Made by a program: the position numbers and the translations under genes. Source: Apostichopus japonicus (Eukaryota > Echinodermata > Holothuroidea > Aspidochirotida > Stichopodidae). Taken from it: a DNA stretch of 64,000 nucleotides. The stretch is from the NCBI RefSeq assembly GCF_037975245.1, contig NC_092576.1:44087611-44151610 (forward strand). Reading direction: 5' to 3'. Numbering within the stretch: the first letter of the stretch is position 1; each line of letters starts with the position of its first letter. The notes under the pieces were generated by a model that ran no database searches, was not told where the DNA came from, and saw only the letters and a program-made list of their open reading frames with translations. Positions 1 to 12,757 of the stretch are shown piece by piece.

Positions 1-1410
1 AGCTTCTATATGACATGAAGGACAAACATTGAGGAGGCAACTATGGGAGGGAAAGGCTGCGGTGTATGAGGTGAATTGTAAGTATAAAAAAATTTACATT
101 TCGATTACTTTTAAATATTCGAAATCCATTTCAGATGCTTGACATGCATTGCTGTCACTGAACATTCCAATGATTGTACTAATTAGTTGTTTTGATTTCT
201 GTCATTGCAGATGATTCAATTCAGGAATGGTACCGCACACAGAGGACTCGATTCTCGAAGCTGCGGGAGGGCCAACCCAAGAATAAATCCCAGAAGAGGT
301 CCGGTGATGGTTTGTCGAGTGGTGACGAGGAAGACCCCATCTTCGCTGAGGAGGCCAGTGAGAATGACAGTGACCGTGACAGGTTCATCCGCCGGGTCTT
401 TGGGTTCCTGAAGTCACACATCAGACGACACAATTAAGAAGGATACACCAGCTAGTGTGAGTATATCATTGAAATTAAATTCAAACTGAACTTTGTTGAA
501 AATTTTCAATTTCCAAAATTTGATTTTCCAAATATAACTTTCAAATGTACTTATGTTTGTTTTCTTTTTTGTCTTTGCAGTTTAATGAAAAGTTGGCCCT
601 GCATGAGACGGGTGAGCTGGCTGGGAGTGACGACAGTACCATGGCAGGCAGTCTTGCAGACAAACCAAGGAGCCCACCAACAAGTACACTGGCTTCCTAC
701 ACCGAGACCTCTTTCCAGGACCAGAACAGCTGCTGAGGACCAACTCGAGTCTCCTACCATGGAGATGAGAGTTACCGGAGCATCCCGTGATCTCCAAGAT
801 AGTCTGGTTCAGTTCATTACTCGTGACCAGCAAGTCAACACGGCCACTCCTTTCTGCAAGTACCTGGAAACCATACTGGATCGTATTCATGATGCCTGTC
901 TGGAACCTGCGTATGAGGAGATCACCACAGTTCTTAACCAGTAAGTATATAAAATTGCCACCTACTCAAGAGTCGGCCAACTTCAACAGGAGAGTGCCCT
1001 CCCTAGCGGTACCTACTACTCCGCCAGCAGAGCTACCTCTTTACCGTCAGCAGAGTTCCAGCCAGGTCCCAGACAGTGGCCTATGAAGCCACCTCCGGCA
1101 TCAGTGTCGAGATCCAAGGAGTGTGGCTACGTAGAGCAGGCGAACCAGCAGTACAACTTAGAACAGCAACATCAGCAGTACCATACCCTCCAACCAGCTA
1201 ACACTTCTACTCAGGGCTACGAACCTTCTCCTCGCCAGGCTGCATTCGTCCAACTTCCTTCTCAGCCTCCTGAGCAAAAAACCAGAGGTCCTTGGCAGGT
1301 AACACCCCAGCAGCCAGTCCAGAGCCCTCCTCCGCCTCCTCTTCCAGTTCAGCAGTCCCAGCACAATGTGACCCAGGACAGCCTCCGCCAATATCTAAAC
1401 CCACGGGACA
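1..1410 (+). pseudogene. Harbinger-type transposon accessory (Myb/SANT-MADF-like) protein, decayed
   Basis: Remains of the DNA-binding accessory gene that accompanies PIF/Harbinger transposases. Readable pieces lie between introns. A first piece near 2-82 resembles the start of a MADF domain but has in-frame stops. A piece at 211-437 carries an IQEWY-RTQRTRFSKLRE segment and ends in a FGFLKSHIRR segment typical of these proteins. Pieces around 581-940 end in a helical tail (about 780-944) that matches the conserved C-terminal helix of the family. A Gln/Pro-rich stretch (about 1083-1400) follows. AG/GT-like junctions are visible at about 210 and 580. I see no intact reading frame across the whole. 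Family assignment rests on remembered motif patterns and on the transposase next to it. Confidence 0.55.
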
Positions 1411-1434
1411 GGAACTTCTCTTTAGTGAGATTGA

Positions 1435-2094
1435 AGATGTTGTTCGGGCTCTCCAGGCCTTCCTTCAGTTCTGACCCATTGTAGATACTGACTTCGTTGC
1501 TGGAACCATCAGAGCCGACATCAATCCAGAGAATCTTGTAGTCTGCGTCGACCAGGGCCATGCGGACAATGGAGAGGAAGCCCTTGTAATTTATGTACAC
1601 AAAGCCAGTATTCTAAGGACAGGGGACCGCCACATGCTTGCCATCCAGAGCACCACAGCAGTGTGGAAATTCCCATCTCTTCTGAAACTGCTCGGCAATG
1701 GCGGTCCACTCTTCCGGTTTAGTAGGACACTGGATCACTTCAGCAGCAAATTCGGCTTTGATGGCATCACAAACTTCATTAATGATGAGGGAGATGGTGT
1801 TTGGAGCAACTCTGAAGTTGTAGGACAGGCTTGGATAATTATCATCGCAGGTCAGGTGTCGTAGAGGGGTGATGGACAGCTTGAGACCAGGAGGTAGAGA
1901 CTTTCTGTACCATGTGTCCTTCTTATTCTGCCTTCTACCCTTCGCAAGACCTCATCGTAGAGGCCTCTGGGAAGTCTTTTGTAGTTGTAGTAGGCTTTTT
2001 CATCTCCTGTCTTCAGCTCATTTAGTAGAGTGCTATATTGGCCATAGCGTTCTCTTCTTTTGTCAGATAGCCATTTCCTAACCCATATAGACAT
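1435..2094 (-). pseudogene. Harbinger transposase (HARBI1-like DDE_4), N-terminal half, broken
   Basis: Reads leftward from 2094. It starts with MSIWVRKWL and a helical N-terminal region, then the DDE_4 nuclease fold with the first catalytic Asp in GALDGKHV (about 1629-1652), followed by NYKGFLSIV, ALVDADYK and DVGSDGSS motifs. Two lesions are visible: a TAG stop in frame at 1613-1615, and a frame change near 1935, where the N-terminal frame has to shift to continue as DTWYRKSLPPG. After about 1435 the similarity ends, so the second catalytic Asp and the Glu are absent. The copy cannot make a working transposase. It converges on the accessory gene, the usual Harbinger arrangement. Confidence 0.8.
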
Positions 2095-2904
2095 CGGTTT
2101 CCTCCTTCACCTCGGGTTGCCCCTACCCTGGAAAAAAAAAGAGAGCAAAACAAGATAAGTACATTGAAATGACAAAGTGAACTAAGACAATGTTTACCTG
2201 TAAGAGGAAGTTCTGGGCCTGTAAGAGTTGCTCATCATGCTCTCTGAGGTGCACCAAAAGAAGGAGTGCTTCTGCCTTCTTTTCCTGGTTGCCTCATCAC
2301 CACAGTATGCCATTCTGCAGGAACTGAATTGTGATTGGCCTTTGAGGCTGGCCTTTATATGTCCACGTTACAATGACACCTGGGAAACACTTGAGGTTCT
2401 CAATTTCGGTTGTCTTCGCCGACACCGTGGTCCCATCTCGATATCATCGTACTATAATACGATGGTTACTCGACGGCATTGCGAGGGCTTCACGTAGTCC
2501 TGCTGCCTTCATAAGACAATCGGGCAGCTTCTTGCTTCCTTCGTATTGTCTTCGTGAGGTGCACGTGCCCGATGGCACCGTTGATCATACGAAGTAAAAA
2601 CGAAGATGACACCATTTGATAAGATGCCCTCACGATGACCTTACGAAGGGCAAAATGGACCCACGAATTCATCACGAAATGAATCATGGCAAGGTCGTCC
2701 GGCAAGTTTTTGGCATGCCAAAGATTTTGCCAACACTCACGAAGTTGCTGCCGGAGCCTGAAAAAAATCAACCGGCGGTCATACGATGGCTTAAGATGCT
2801 GTCACGAATGCCCGATGTTTTTACGATCAGAGCCGAATTTGAACATTTTCTTCATCGTGTGGCTATATGGTGCCAAGTTCGGGACAGTGACGCCGGCATT
2901 ATAG

Positions 2905-3368
2905 CAGGCGCGGCGGAACGGAAAATTATTGGAGGGGCTTATGTGTGGAGACTATCTAAGCGGAGCGCCACCATCGGTTGGCGCGTAGCGTAGAAGAAAA
3001 TTTTGGGTATTTCAAACCCCCAGATGGCCAGAAACGGCACTTCCCGAGAGTTTCATGCTGCGAATACCTAGCCCTAAAATATGGGTCTCAAGCCTGCAAT
3101 TTCTCAGATTGCACGTAAAAATCTGTAAAAACATTGTTATTTGTATATTCGATGGTGTTTCAGAGAGTAGATATTACTCGTAGTGTACTCGCAAAGACGT
3201 TTTGAGTGTAGTAAGTTACTACTTGCAACTAAATGCCATAATTAAATAATTAATAATTAAATATTGGGGGGCTAATCATGCATTTCCCCCTCAACTTTTT
3301 CATTGGGGGACTGAGCCCCCCCCCCCCCGCCCCAAAGCCCCCCCCCCCGGTTCCGCCGCTGGCCACTG
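2905..3368. mobile_element. Non-autonomous inverted-repeat DNA transposon (464 bp)
   Basis: The left end reads CAGGCGCGGCGGAAC and the right end, reverse-complemented, reads CAGTGGCCAGCGGCGGAAC, giving imperfect terminal inverted repeats. Flanks are CATTATAG (2897-2904) and CGTGATAG (3369-3376), a diverged 8-bp target duplication (6 of 8). The interior holds a CTAAGCGGAGCGCCACC core, which recurs near 30.2 and 31.06 kb, and long C runs at about 3318-3350. No coding capacity. 8-bp duplications suggest a hAT-like mover. Confidence 0.6.
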
Positions 3369-3376
3369 CGTGATAG

Positions 3377-4065
3377 TTTCTGCTGTCGCTTTTACTGTAT
3401 AACTATGGACCGCCCAAAAAGGATATTATTCACTAACTTTTTATGCAGCATCACTCCTGCCATAGTATTTTTTTTGGTCACATAATGAGAAAAACAATTA
3501 CAAGTCACTATGTGTGGTTCTTTTTACTCAGCATAATGAACAAGGCATGGGTTTTATTGGGCAAGTTTGTCATCTATTACAGAAAAGTCGCCATTTCGGA
3601 CAAAAATCATATTGTCTTTACTCCCGCATGATGACTTCAAGAAAAGTCGTAGTCAGTACATATGCTATAATCTTTACAGGCCAAAGAATAAAAATACAAC
3701 CTAATTACGCGGCAATGCTATTGTCTAACGAAAATGTTACTCATTTTGGGGCAGTCTTTTCTACAGCAGAACCACTTCCGGTAACGTACTCGTTATTTGC
3801 TTGAAAAAAAAAAAAACATTTTATTCTTTCGTAACGAAAAAAATGCTCATTATCCTATATTCAGTCACGACCGTGCGACAAAGTAGCGGCGCTATTTTCT
3901 TTCTATGAGCAGAGAATATTCTGGTGATGAACGATAGGGCTACACTGTAAACAATACATAGGAACTATGTTAGCCTACGCTTTCAACTAGGACAGTCTTA
4001 CTATAGTAAAGCAATACACTTCAATTCACGATCGAGTACCGTCTAACACTAACAACAGCCTCGCA
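3377..4065 (+). other. Upstream region of the RNF2 gene
   Basis: About 690 bp between the transposon and the RNF2 start codon. It must contain the promoter and 5' UTR, but I see no clear TATA box or other defined element. Confidence 0.35.
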
Positions 4066-6102
4066 ATGGCAGCCGTACAGGTAAAGGTTTAATCCGCCCT
4101 TCTTGTTTCCATTCTAATACGGATCTACGTTTGACGGTTATTTTCTGCTGAACGAATAAATTGTTCAAGTCTGTTTCATGATCTATGAGTAGCCTAGGCT
4201 ACTTTTGGTGTGGTTATGGCTTACTTTTTTCTAAAGTGTGCGTTGCAGCTATAGATAGTGTATTGTGTAGCCTAACCCAAGTTAAGACTAGCCTATGTTG
4301 AGTTTCACTCGTTGGTTGTTATGCCTAACGTTGAAAATAGTTAATACTGCCCAAGAAAACTAAACCTAACATTTTAAATTCTCTTTATTTTACAGTCTGG
4401 TGGTAACGCACAGCCGAGCAAAACATGGGGTAAGTTGATTTTGCTCAGTGGTTCAGTTCTATCCTTCAGCTAGGCCTATGTATGTGATTTAGCCAATGGT
4501 TTTACCAAATTCCACCTAAATAGAAGGAAACCTGTAGTTCCAAAGGTTGGGAAATAAACTGCTTGGATGGAGGTTACTATAGGCTAGGCTTTTCTGTCAA
4601 ATGGTTGGAATATTCCATCCTAGAAACACCAGCATTATGGCCTATGGGACACTTTTATGAATGACTTCACCCCAAAACAAGCAGATACTATAAACTTGGG
4701 GAAATATTTTTTCTTGCCTCAAGCAGTTTTGACTACCAACCTGTAAGATTGCATTACTTCTAGGCATAAAAGTATGTACAGTAGGCTAGGCTCATTCTTT
4801 CTATTTCTGGCAGAATTTGATAAAACCATCGGTTAAACATCCTGTCTGAAGGTGGATGATAGATCTAGGCTATTAACAGTGTACACATCGGGAAGATTCT
4901 TCATTACCGAAGAACATTTGCTCTTAATATTCCCTCAGTACTAGGTTAATAAATCATCCTACTATGCTGTCTGGTAATATATGAAATGTTTACAGTTTGC
5001 ATCCTCTAAAAAAGCTAACCTTAATAGAGCAGTTGTTTTGTTTTAATTGGATTTGACGGTCATTCCAGGAACCCTTATATCAACATTGTTATGGTTGTTG
5101 CATTAATTGTATAGCGCCACCCAGAACTCAGGCAATCTGCCAGATCTCGAAATATCTTGTGACCCACCATTATCTTTGAAACTTTTGTATGAAATCATCC
5201 AGGAAGTAAATGTATAATTACACAGAATTTTGCCCTTGTGAGTGAAGGTGTGTCTTAATGTAAAGTTTCTTTTGTGAAAATTTGCATGACAGAGTTGAGC
5301 TTGTACGAGCTACACCGTACTCCGCAGGAAGCAATCACAGACGATACAGAGATAGCGGTGTCACCTCGAAGCCTTCACAGCGAGCTCATGTGTCCGATAT
5401 GTTTGGACATGCTGAAAATGACGTACACGACCAAGGAATGTCTTCACCGATTCTGTCAGGAATGTATCATCACAGCTCTTAGAAGTGGGTAAGGATCCGC
5501 TAAAAAAGCTGCCGTTAATGCACGGTGACATAAAAGAAAAATCAACGTCACAAAAGTTGATTAAATTGTTTATTTCAACTTTTAAGATGACAATCTTTAT
5601 AAACCACCCATTTTAGTCCATAGTCTAGTACAAATAATAACATTGTGCAGTACCCCTCAAAGGTTTTGGCTGATGAAAGAAGATCATGATTTGTTTGCTA
5701 GTTTGTTTGCCCAGGGGGGTGGCGGTGGGTGGTGGGGGTGGGGGGAGGTAGTATAAGTGTTTGGTCTTCATTTATTCGACTGTGGAAGGCGAAGATGGTG
5801 AATTCCCTCATTAAATGTGGGCTGAGTGAGTGGTGATTGCAATACCCCTTTATTCATCCAACTACCATGTGAATAACATGCTAGCCACTGGATGAATAGT
5901 CGTCAAACATTTGATAACTTTATCACATGCCATCCTTTAAATTTACTGTTGTTTAGATTAACCTTAATTGTCAGTTTGTTCCAAAACTATCAAAGAGAAA
6001 ATGAATGTTCTATCAAGACCGTCATCAACTAACCTGAATCCATTAATGAATGTAGAGAGCAAGTATTAAAAAGAGAATGGTGCTCAACATTTCCCCTGCC
6101 TC

Positions 6103-6143
<41 letters not shown>

Positions 6144-9100
6144 CTATTTAATATATACATGGAACTCCTAAAACAACAGGCTCCCCCAGTTACCCAATCC
6201 CGCACTAGGATATATCCACATGAAATGTTCTCATTTGTGAAGGACATATCTGAAAAAGGAAGGTTGTCCCTTCGTTCATGTGAATGCTGTTGCAATAGGA
6301 TACGTCCTTGCAATGAAGCCTTACTCATTTACAAGTTCAACAAAATGCGCTTTAATAATATCACAGGTGAGAGTGGATATATTCTTTGTATTGTATCACT
6401 ATATATATATAAGTCGTAAGTCGCAACTCTATAGATATATATCCACTAATTCTGGTGAATGGGTGTATCCTTTGCTTTCACTTTCTATAAGTTCACAAAC
6501 GAGAGCATTGTACACTGAGTTAACGATGTAGAAAATTTGAAAGGAACATCATCCGCAGTATTTGTGTGTTATGTGGTTGAATGTGTAATTGCATCATTTC
6601 AAAATGTACGTTGGTTAGCAATGCTGGTCAAGTTCATGTCTTTTATATCATCTGGGACCATCTTTTCCCCCGCCCCCCCCCCCCCCGAAATATTTAAAAA
6701 CAATGATTTTTTTCTGTGTTTGGTTCCCTTTGACAGAAACAAGGAATGTCCCACCTGTAGGAAGAAACTTGTGTCCAAGAGATCCTTGCGGCCAGATCCA
6801 AACTTTGATGCTCTTATCTCCAAAATCTACCCTAGCAGGGATGAGTATGAAGCCCACCAGGTAATGTATATATCCAAGTTTGTATGAAAGTTTAGCCAGA
6901 TTCTAATAATGCCCAAGGATGTATGTGAGGGCGATGTAGTCAAGTGGTTAAGGCAGTGGATTTGTGATCTAAGGGTTACAGGTTCGAGCCCTGGCCAGAT
7001 CATTACGTTCTGTCCTTGGGCAAGGCGCTTTGTCTCCATTGCCTCTCTTCACCCAGGTGTCTAAATGGGGACTTGCAAGGTAACTTGTTAATATAGTTGT
7101 TTGCGCCGGTTTGTGGCTGCACCCTATGGGAAGTCCTCCAGGGACACGTGGTTGTGGTGCAATGTGGTGCCCCAGGAGAGATTGATTGGATTGTGCACAC
7201 TTTGGTGTGTTGGTGTGACATGTTACCAATGACCAGGGTTAAGTTGTAAAGTCGTGTGAGAAGGCCTTGGCCCTGAAACAAGACTGTAAACCTGAAAATT
7301 AAAAATTAAATTAAAAATTATTTATTTTCATTCTCCACTTCAAAATTTGTCACTTACGAAAGACCTTTTCAAAGAGCTCTATGTTGCGAAATTTATATGT
7401 CGATGATAAATTTCTTTGCGAGCGGTATTCAGGCTACTTTTCTACCGGTGAATTGAGTTTTCTCTCTTGTCCGCAGGAAAGGGTTTTGGAGAAGTTGGCA
7501 AAGCACCATTCCACACAAGCCTTGGCTAATAGCATCGAAGAAGGGATGAAACAACAGGCTCTAAGCAGACAGCAAAGAGTAGTGAGTCACCCTAATTTAC
7601 CGAAGGGCAAGGAGGGGGGGGGCGTGGGATGTTTCTTTACAGAGGAGATAATAGTTATTGGGGGAGTGGGAAAGGGGAGAGGGGTTGGGATGTTTCTTTA
7701 CAGAGGAGATAATACTTATTGGGTGAGGGGGAGGGGGGTTGGGTGCTTGGTGAGTTTTGGTTGAATTTGGATATTATTTAAATTTCAATATTTACTTTAA
7801 CTTTTTAATTTGTCACTTATGCAGAAATATAATGAGCTACAATTTTTTTTAAAGTTTTCTAGCAACCTGTCCGTCAAAATGGTTGTTTGATGCAAGTTTT
7901 GTTCTTGTTCCATTCTCGGAGAATGTACTAAAATATCCTCTTTTTTTTTAATTTACCCCAAAAATGTTGAGAAATGTGGTGCAGTGGGAAACCTTTTCTT
8001 TCCTTGTTCTCTCAGAGAAAACACCACCCAGTAATGTCCGATCCAACCGAGGAGACAGCTGAAGCCATGGATGAACAACCACCAATTCCCTTACCAGTGC
8101 CTCCTGTCTCCGAAATACCCACAGGGCCCAGTGAGGTGGGACCCTCGAGGACAGAAGTGAAGAGACCCCCCCGAAATATCCCCGGTGAAGCAAGCAGTCC
8201 AGAGGTTGGACCCCACCTGGGGGAGCCATCAGAACCCCCGGAGGCCATGGAAATACCGAGTGTAAGATTAAACTGGATTAGTTCATCAAAATAAAACGAA
8301 ACTGTTAGCAAACTGCTTATCCACTAAAGAGCCTGTGTAAGAGAATGTGTAAAAGTAAGAGGGTGTGACGTTTCGAATGGCTGAATGATAAGTAACGGTA
8401 GCAGAAGGGACAAAAACACGCACAGAATACAGACAGGTTAATGAGCATGGTGAGCACGAAGAGATAGATGTAAGTGGATTAGTAGACAAGGGATGGAGAG
8501 AAGGAAGAAACCAACAGGAAAAAAAGGATAGGTAGAAGATAAACAGTGGGGGACAAAGAGAGGATTAAGGGAAGAGGGTAGGGAATAAACTGCAGAAGGA
8601 CAAAGACAGAAAATAGTGAAGAAAAAAGGGTGGGGAGATGGAAGATGATTAGTTCATCACAGAGCTCGAGTGATCCGATTGACACCAGCTTAGACTTTTG
8701 TGCAAGGTGCCTTTGTAACCCTCGGTCCTAATTCAAGTGGTTGTAAGACTGTGACATTGGAAAATGATATGACAACTAAAATGATGTGATGATATGATGA
8801 CTAAAAGATGACTAAAATATCAGTGAAATTATCTTTTACATGTGCAAAATGTATAAAAGGGATATAAGGAGAGAAATAATGCAGAAACTATTTCCATTAA
8901 AGATGTAAAATTGGGGTTAAACTTCCTTTATAAATGTCTCCCCCCCCCCCCAACCCACCGCTTCTTTGAATGACAGTCATTTTAACACATTTGAACCGTA
9001 AAAGTTTTCGCACCATTGTATTTTGTTATGTCTCCAGGAGGTTGAGCTTGTTTTCCGGCCTCATCCAGCTCAGACAGATACATCTCATCTCCCCGTGCGG

Positions 9101-10701
9101 TACCTGAAAACTCCGACCCATGCATGGATAGACCACCTTGCTAAATACCTAGCCATAAGGGCATCTCTTGAAGCCAACGGTGATTATAATCTACTTGTCG
9201 ATTCAGGAAAAGAAGTCTTTCCCTTTAACAGAGAACGGACAGTTTTCCTTCAAATATTGACAATTTTCCTACAGTTAGTGAATGAGCCCTTTATCTGATT
9301 CTAATGCTAGTACCACTCTATACTGTCTTCTCCTACCATGCTTCAAAGCACTGGTACTAACAGTATGGACAGTTCCTAACCTTTCTCGATTCTAATGCTA
9401 ATACCACTGTATACTGTTATCTCCTACCATGCTTCAAAGCACATGTACTGACAGTATGGACAGTTCCTAACATCTATCTGATTCTAATGCTAATACCACT
9501 CTATACTGTCCTCTCATATCATGCTTCAAAGCTCTCATAAAAACAGTATGGACAGTTCCTAACCTTTCTCGATTCTAATGCTAATACCACTCTATACTGT
9601 TATCGCCTACCATGCTTCAAAGCAGTCGTACTGACAGTATGAACAGTTCCTCACCTCTGATTGCAATGCTAATTCAACTCTATACTGTCCTCTCATATCA
9701 TGCTTCAGAGCACTTGTACTGACAGTATGAACACCTCTTGAGTTACTGTGACGTCATACTTTCCAACAGAACTCGTAAACCTAGGTAGCTTGTCAAACTT
9801 TGTTCAAGTCGGGCAGTTTTGTTGACTTTTCACCGGAGTAAAATATAGAGCGAGAAGGTTTTGTGTATGTCGTGGGAATTGGATGCAGAGATTTCTTAGA
9901 AACGGCGCAGCGTTTACTTGTTTGATGTTTATCATCCTCTTCACAGCCAACACCTCGTCAGCAAGTGGCAGCAGTCAGAAGTCTGTAGAGGGCAGTGCAG
10001 ACTTCAGTATCTCAGTGGCGACCCAAGGAGGGCAACTTGTGGTGAGTGAGATCTGTTATGTGTGAACTTGTGGCTTAATATCAGTGGAAATATATTGCTT
10101 CTCGGTTACTTATAATGCTTAAGGCAAAAAAAAGTTTCAAAAGTTGATAGAACTGAAATGAAGGGTGGGCAGGATGAGAGCAGGGAAAGTGTTTACTAGA
10201 ATATCAGTAGATTCTCTCTTATTTAAAATCCTGACCGAAAAATTAAAACATTGCGTGTTCGTGTTCTAATGGAGGTAAAGCCAAAAACCGTGGATGTAGG
10301 TACATAGAGAAATTTGGAAAGATTTAACCAGGTTAATAGATAATGGTTAAAATGGTTCCTTTGTCAAGCCACTTGCTACAAGATTCTGAACCGGAGGTGA
10401 AGTAACACTGACATCAGTGGTACTGTTTCTCGTTGTACTCAGAGCTGTGTTGCAATCACAGAGATTGGGGTGCTCCTCACACCAGGTTCCATGATGAGAA
10501 ATTCTTCTCTCCTAACCCTACATTTCCCTCCCACACCAAACCCTCCCCCTGTCTGTTCTTTATTCTTCTGTTCTCTGTAGTTTAATGATTATATCTGTTT
10601 CCTTGCAGGAACTCCCCGGTAACACAACCCTCGAACAGGTCAACGAAAACCACTGGAAAGTTGCCAAACCGTTGGAGTTGTTCTATCAGCCGAAACAATG
10701 A
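4066..10701 (+). CDS. RNF2: E3 ubiquitin-protein ligase RING1/RNF2 (Polycomb PRC1), 9 coding exons
   Basis: Catalytic subunit of Polycomb repressive complex 1, which monoubiquitinates histone H2A in the nucleus. Coding exons: 4066-4080, 4396-4429, 5293-5488, 6737-6860, 7477-7581, 8016-8261, 9038-9179, 9947-10041, 10609-10701. They sum to 1050 nt with consistent phases, giving 349 aa plus TGA; human RNF2 has 336. The C3HC4 RING is complete: Cys50, Cys53, Cys66, His68, Cys71, Cys74, Cys86, Cys89. The conserved [20 protein letters not shown] segment follows, including the Lys96-Arg97 pair equivalent to the nucleosome acidic-patch anchor. Residues 159-240 are a Pro/Glu-rich linker in one exon. 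Residues 241-349 form the RAWUL domain ([30 protein letters not shown]). The start is MAAVQ, followed at once by a GTAAAG donor. The exon 7 donor (GTGATT) is weak. Invertebrates usually have one gene for RING1 and RNF2, so the name could be either. Confidence 0.95.
6105..6140. repeat. (TA)n microsatellite in RNF2 intron 3
   Basis: About 36 bp of uninterrupted TA dinucleotides within the intron between the two RING-encoding exons. Confidence 0.95.
6928..7315 (+). mobile_element. tRNA-derived SINE in RNF2 intron 4
   Basis: The head has RNA polymerase III promoter boxes: A box TAGTCAAGTGG (6937-6947) and B box GGTTCGAGCCC (6981-6991). A unique body follows, with CCTTGGGCAAGGCGC and TGCACCCTATGGGAAG, and the tail ends in a run of AAATTAAA-type repeats. 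A second copy lies inverted at about 12150-12468 and a tail fragment at 24953-25022, so this is an interspersed family. It is non-coding. Confidence 0.88.
7600..7760. repeat. G-rich two-copy tandem duplication in RNF2 intron 5
   Basis: TGGGATGTTTCTTTACAGAG occurs at 7626 and again at 7686, a 60-bp step, in a purine-rich context. Each copy carries a TTTCTTTACAG|AG sequence that resembles a splice acceptor, but no coding exon follows. Confidence 0.75.
9290..9745. repeat. ~91-bp tandem array in RNF2 intron 7
   Basis: Five units step at about 91 bp (GATTCTAATGCT-type starts at 9297, 9388, 9480, 9571, 9659). Each contains TACTGT, CATGCTTCAAAGC and GACAGTATG words, which are partly self-complementary. 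The same family recurs at about 29.32-29.69 kb, so the unit is dispersed as well as tandem. Confidence 0.9.
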
Positions 10702-11350
10702 GGTTTTCCTTCAGTTTCTACCTATCATCATGAATATTCAGTGACCGCCAGTCGTGACCTCATAACCCGATTTGCCGGCTCAGGACGATAGAACAGTCCC
10801 TTACGATGCACATGTTTTAACTGAACCAGAGTATAAAGAAGACGAGGCCCTGTCAAGAAGTCATGAATATTCATGCTGCCAGGCCAGTTGTTGAGATGAA
10901 TACTTTGTTCATGCATATTTATGAGAAGACGACCTTATAAGAGGAAAGAATGGTTTGAGTTTGTTGCTTGCATGATGACCTTTGGATGTTGCAATCTTCA
11001 GGCTGTTCCACTCAACTTTGATGAGATGACAATGCTAGGACAACGTAAGCAGAGGTAACCCCCTGTGGTACTGGTTTTGCTACGTTGGTTGTGATCTAGC
11101 TTTGAGTATGTTAAAACCTAGCCTTGAGGACATTAAAGATGTCTGTATGAACCCATTTAGATTGGGTTACTACCTCCGGCAGTTAGATAACATCCCTACC
11201 AGTCCCCTAGGGTGTAGTTCTACCCATTTCAGCGGAATTGGGACTTTGGAAAATGGCAACCAACCATGGATGGCATGGGACTCTTTGATAATTCGTCTCG
11301 GCAAGACAAACTTTTTAAAGTCTGTAAATAAACGTCCTGCTAGATTGTGG
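10702..11350 (+). other. Putative RNF2 3' UTR
   Basis: Follows the TGA stop, contains no conserved coding exon, and reaches an AATAAA at 11327-11332. Extent is inferred from that signal only. Confidence 0.45.
11327..11332 (+). terminator. Candidate polyadenylation signal AATAAA of RNF2
   Basis: A canonical hexamer about 625 bp after the stop codon, in the sense direction. No transcript evidence is available. Confidence 0.45.
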
Positions 11351-11747
11351 GGGCACTGAAAACTTGTCCACAGCTGTCTTGGTTGAACTGATGATTACAC
11401 ACAGTAGAGATGTGGCTTTAAGCAAGACAGCAAAGGACATCTCAATGTTAACGAGTAGGTCACAATGCAGAATCTGGTGAATACTGAATTATGTCTCGCA
11501 AACTTTAACTTTTCCCCTACAGTTTCTAGGAGTCCGAGGATGGTCTACCTAGAGCGGAATGTTTACACTTCACTTTTACAAAGACAGTATAAGACAATCG
11601 AAAATTAAATAGCAGTTGAAAATATGACTGATGTGAAATGGTCGATATTGTCATGTTAACATAAAATAGATTCCTTAAGTTTTGTGCCATCTTCCTAAAA
11701 GTGAAAGTGGATCCTTCACATATACTTAAAGAGCAGAAGACAAAGTT

Positions 11748-11925
11748 AATGATTGAAGTAAATGAAGACAAAGTTAATGAGTGAAGTTAATGAAGACAAA
11801 GTTAATGAATGAAGTTAATGAAGACAAAGTTAATGAATGAAGTTAAAGTAGACAAAGTTAATGAGTGAAGTTAATGAAACCAAAGTTAATGAGTGAAGTT
11901 TATGAAGTTAAAGTTACTGAATGTT
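11748..11925. repeat. ~28-bp minisatellite
   Basis: GAAGACAAAGTTAATGA and TGAAGTTAAT words alternate with a step near 28 bp for about six imperfect units. Confidence 0.88.
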
Positions 11926-12149
11926 TGGGAGGAATGTTGTCCTATTCTGTTCTCCAACATGTTATTTTCTCTATCGTCAACCGGATGTGAAATACAGCTA
12001 AAGTCCATTCTTTTAGAAAAAGAAAATTGTCGTCATTTTGAGTTCTTCATATTTTTTAAAAATCTTTCAGATTTCGATGTGAACCTTTGTAAGAAAGAGA
12101 ATTGCAAAATAATGCAGCAAAACATGGTAATTTATTATTATTTATTAAC

Positions 12150-12468
12150 TTAATCTGGTCATTGGTAACTTATCACACCTACTGTACACACCAAAGTGTG
12201 CACAATTCAATCAATCTCTCCTGGGGCACAACAGTGCACCATAGCCACGTGTCCCCCGGGGGACTTCCCATAGGGTGCAGCCACAAACCGGCGCACGCAA
12301 CTTTATTTACAAGTTACCTCGCAAGTCCCCATTTATACACCTGGGTGAAGGGAGGCAATGGAGATAAAGTGCCTTGCCCAAGGACACAACGCAAAAATCC
12401 TGGCAGGACTCGAACCTGCAATCCTTAGATCACAAGTCCACTGCCTTAACCACTTTACCACAGCTTCT
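12150..12468 (-). mobile_element. tRNA-derived SINE, inverted copy
   Basis: Reverse complement of the SINE at 6928. From right to left it shows the A-box region, a B box read as GGTTCGAGTCC on the minus strand (about 12408-12418), the CCTTGGGCAAGGCAC segment and the TGCACCCTATGGGAAG body segment. It lies in the RNF2-VPS26 intergenic region. Confidence 0.87.
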
Positions 12469-12757
12469 TTTCCTTTAACAATGGAACTATGTTGTTTAAT
12501 TAGTTAATTGTTCTGCTCACTCTAAATTATGTTGAAATTATAAGGAATAAATTTAATACACCTGTCGATGGTGAGGAACGTTTTCTTTTCATAAAACTTC
12601 ATATGAACAACTGAACACGAAGGATCACATTCAACAACATGTCCTTGCTAAGCTAGTAACACTATGTTAACATGTCATGTATGAGGTCTTGAAAAGTCTC
12701 ATCTTTGTCCCCAATGAAACTGTGCACGAACATTACATCTGAGTATCTGACCTACTG

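Larger units (their letters stand above)
1..2890. mobile_element. PIF/Harbinger DNA transposon remnant
   Basis: The convergent accessory gene and transposase define a Harbinger element that probably begins left of the window. The stretch 2100-2890 has no gene. It holds 5' flank of the transposase and, from about 2400, GC-richer DNA with many short CGAT/ACGAAG words that could be subterminal repeats. I could not identify the terminal inverted repeats, so the right edge is a guess. Confidence 0.5.
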
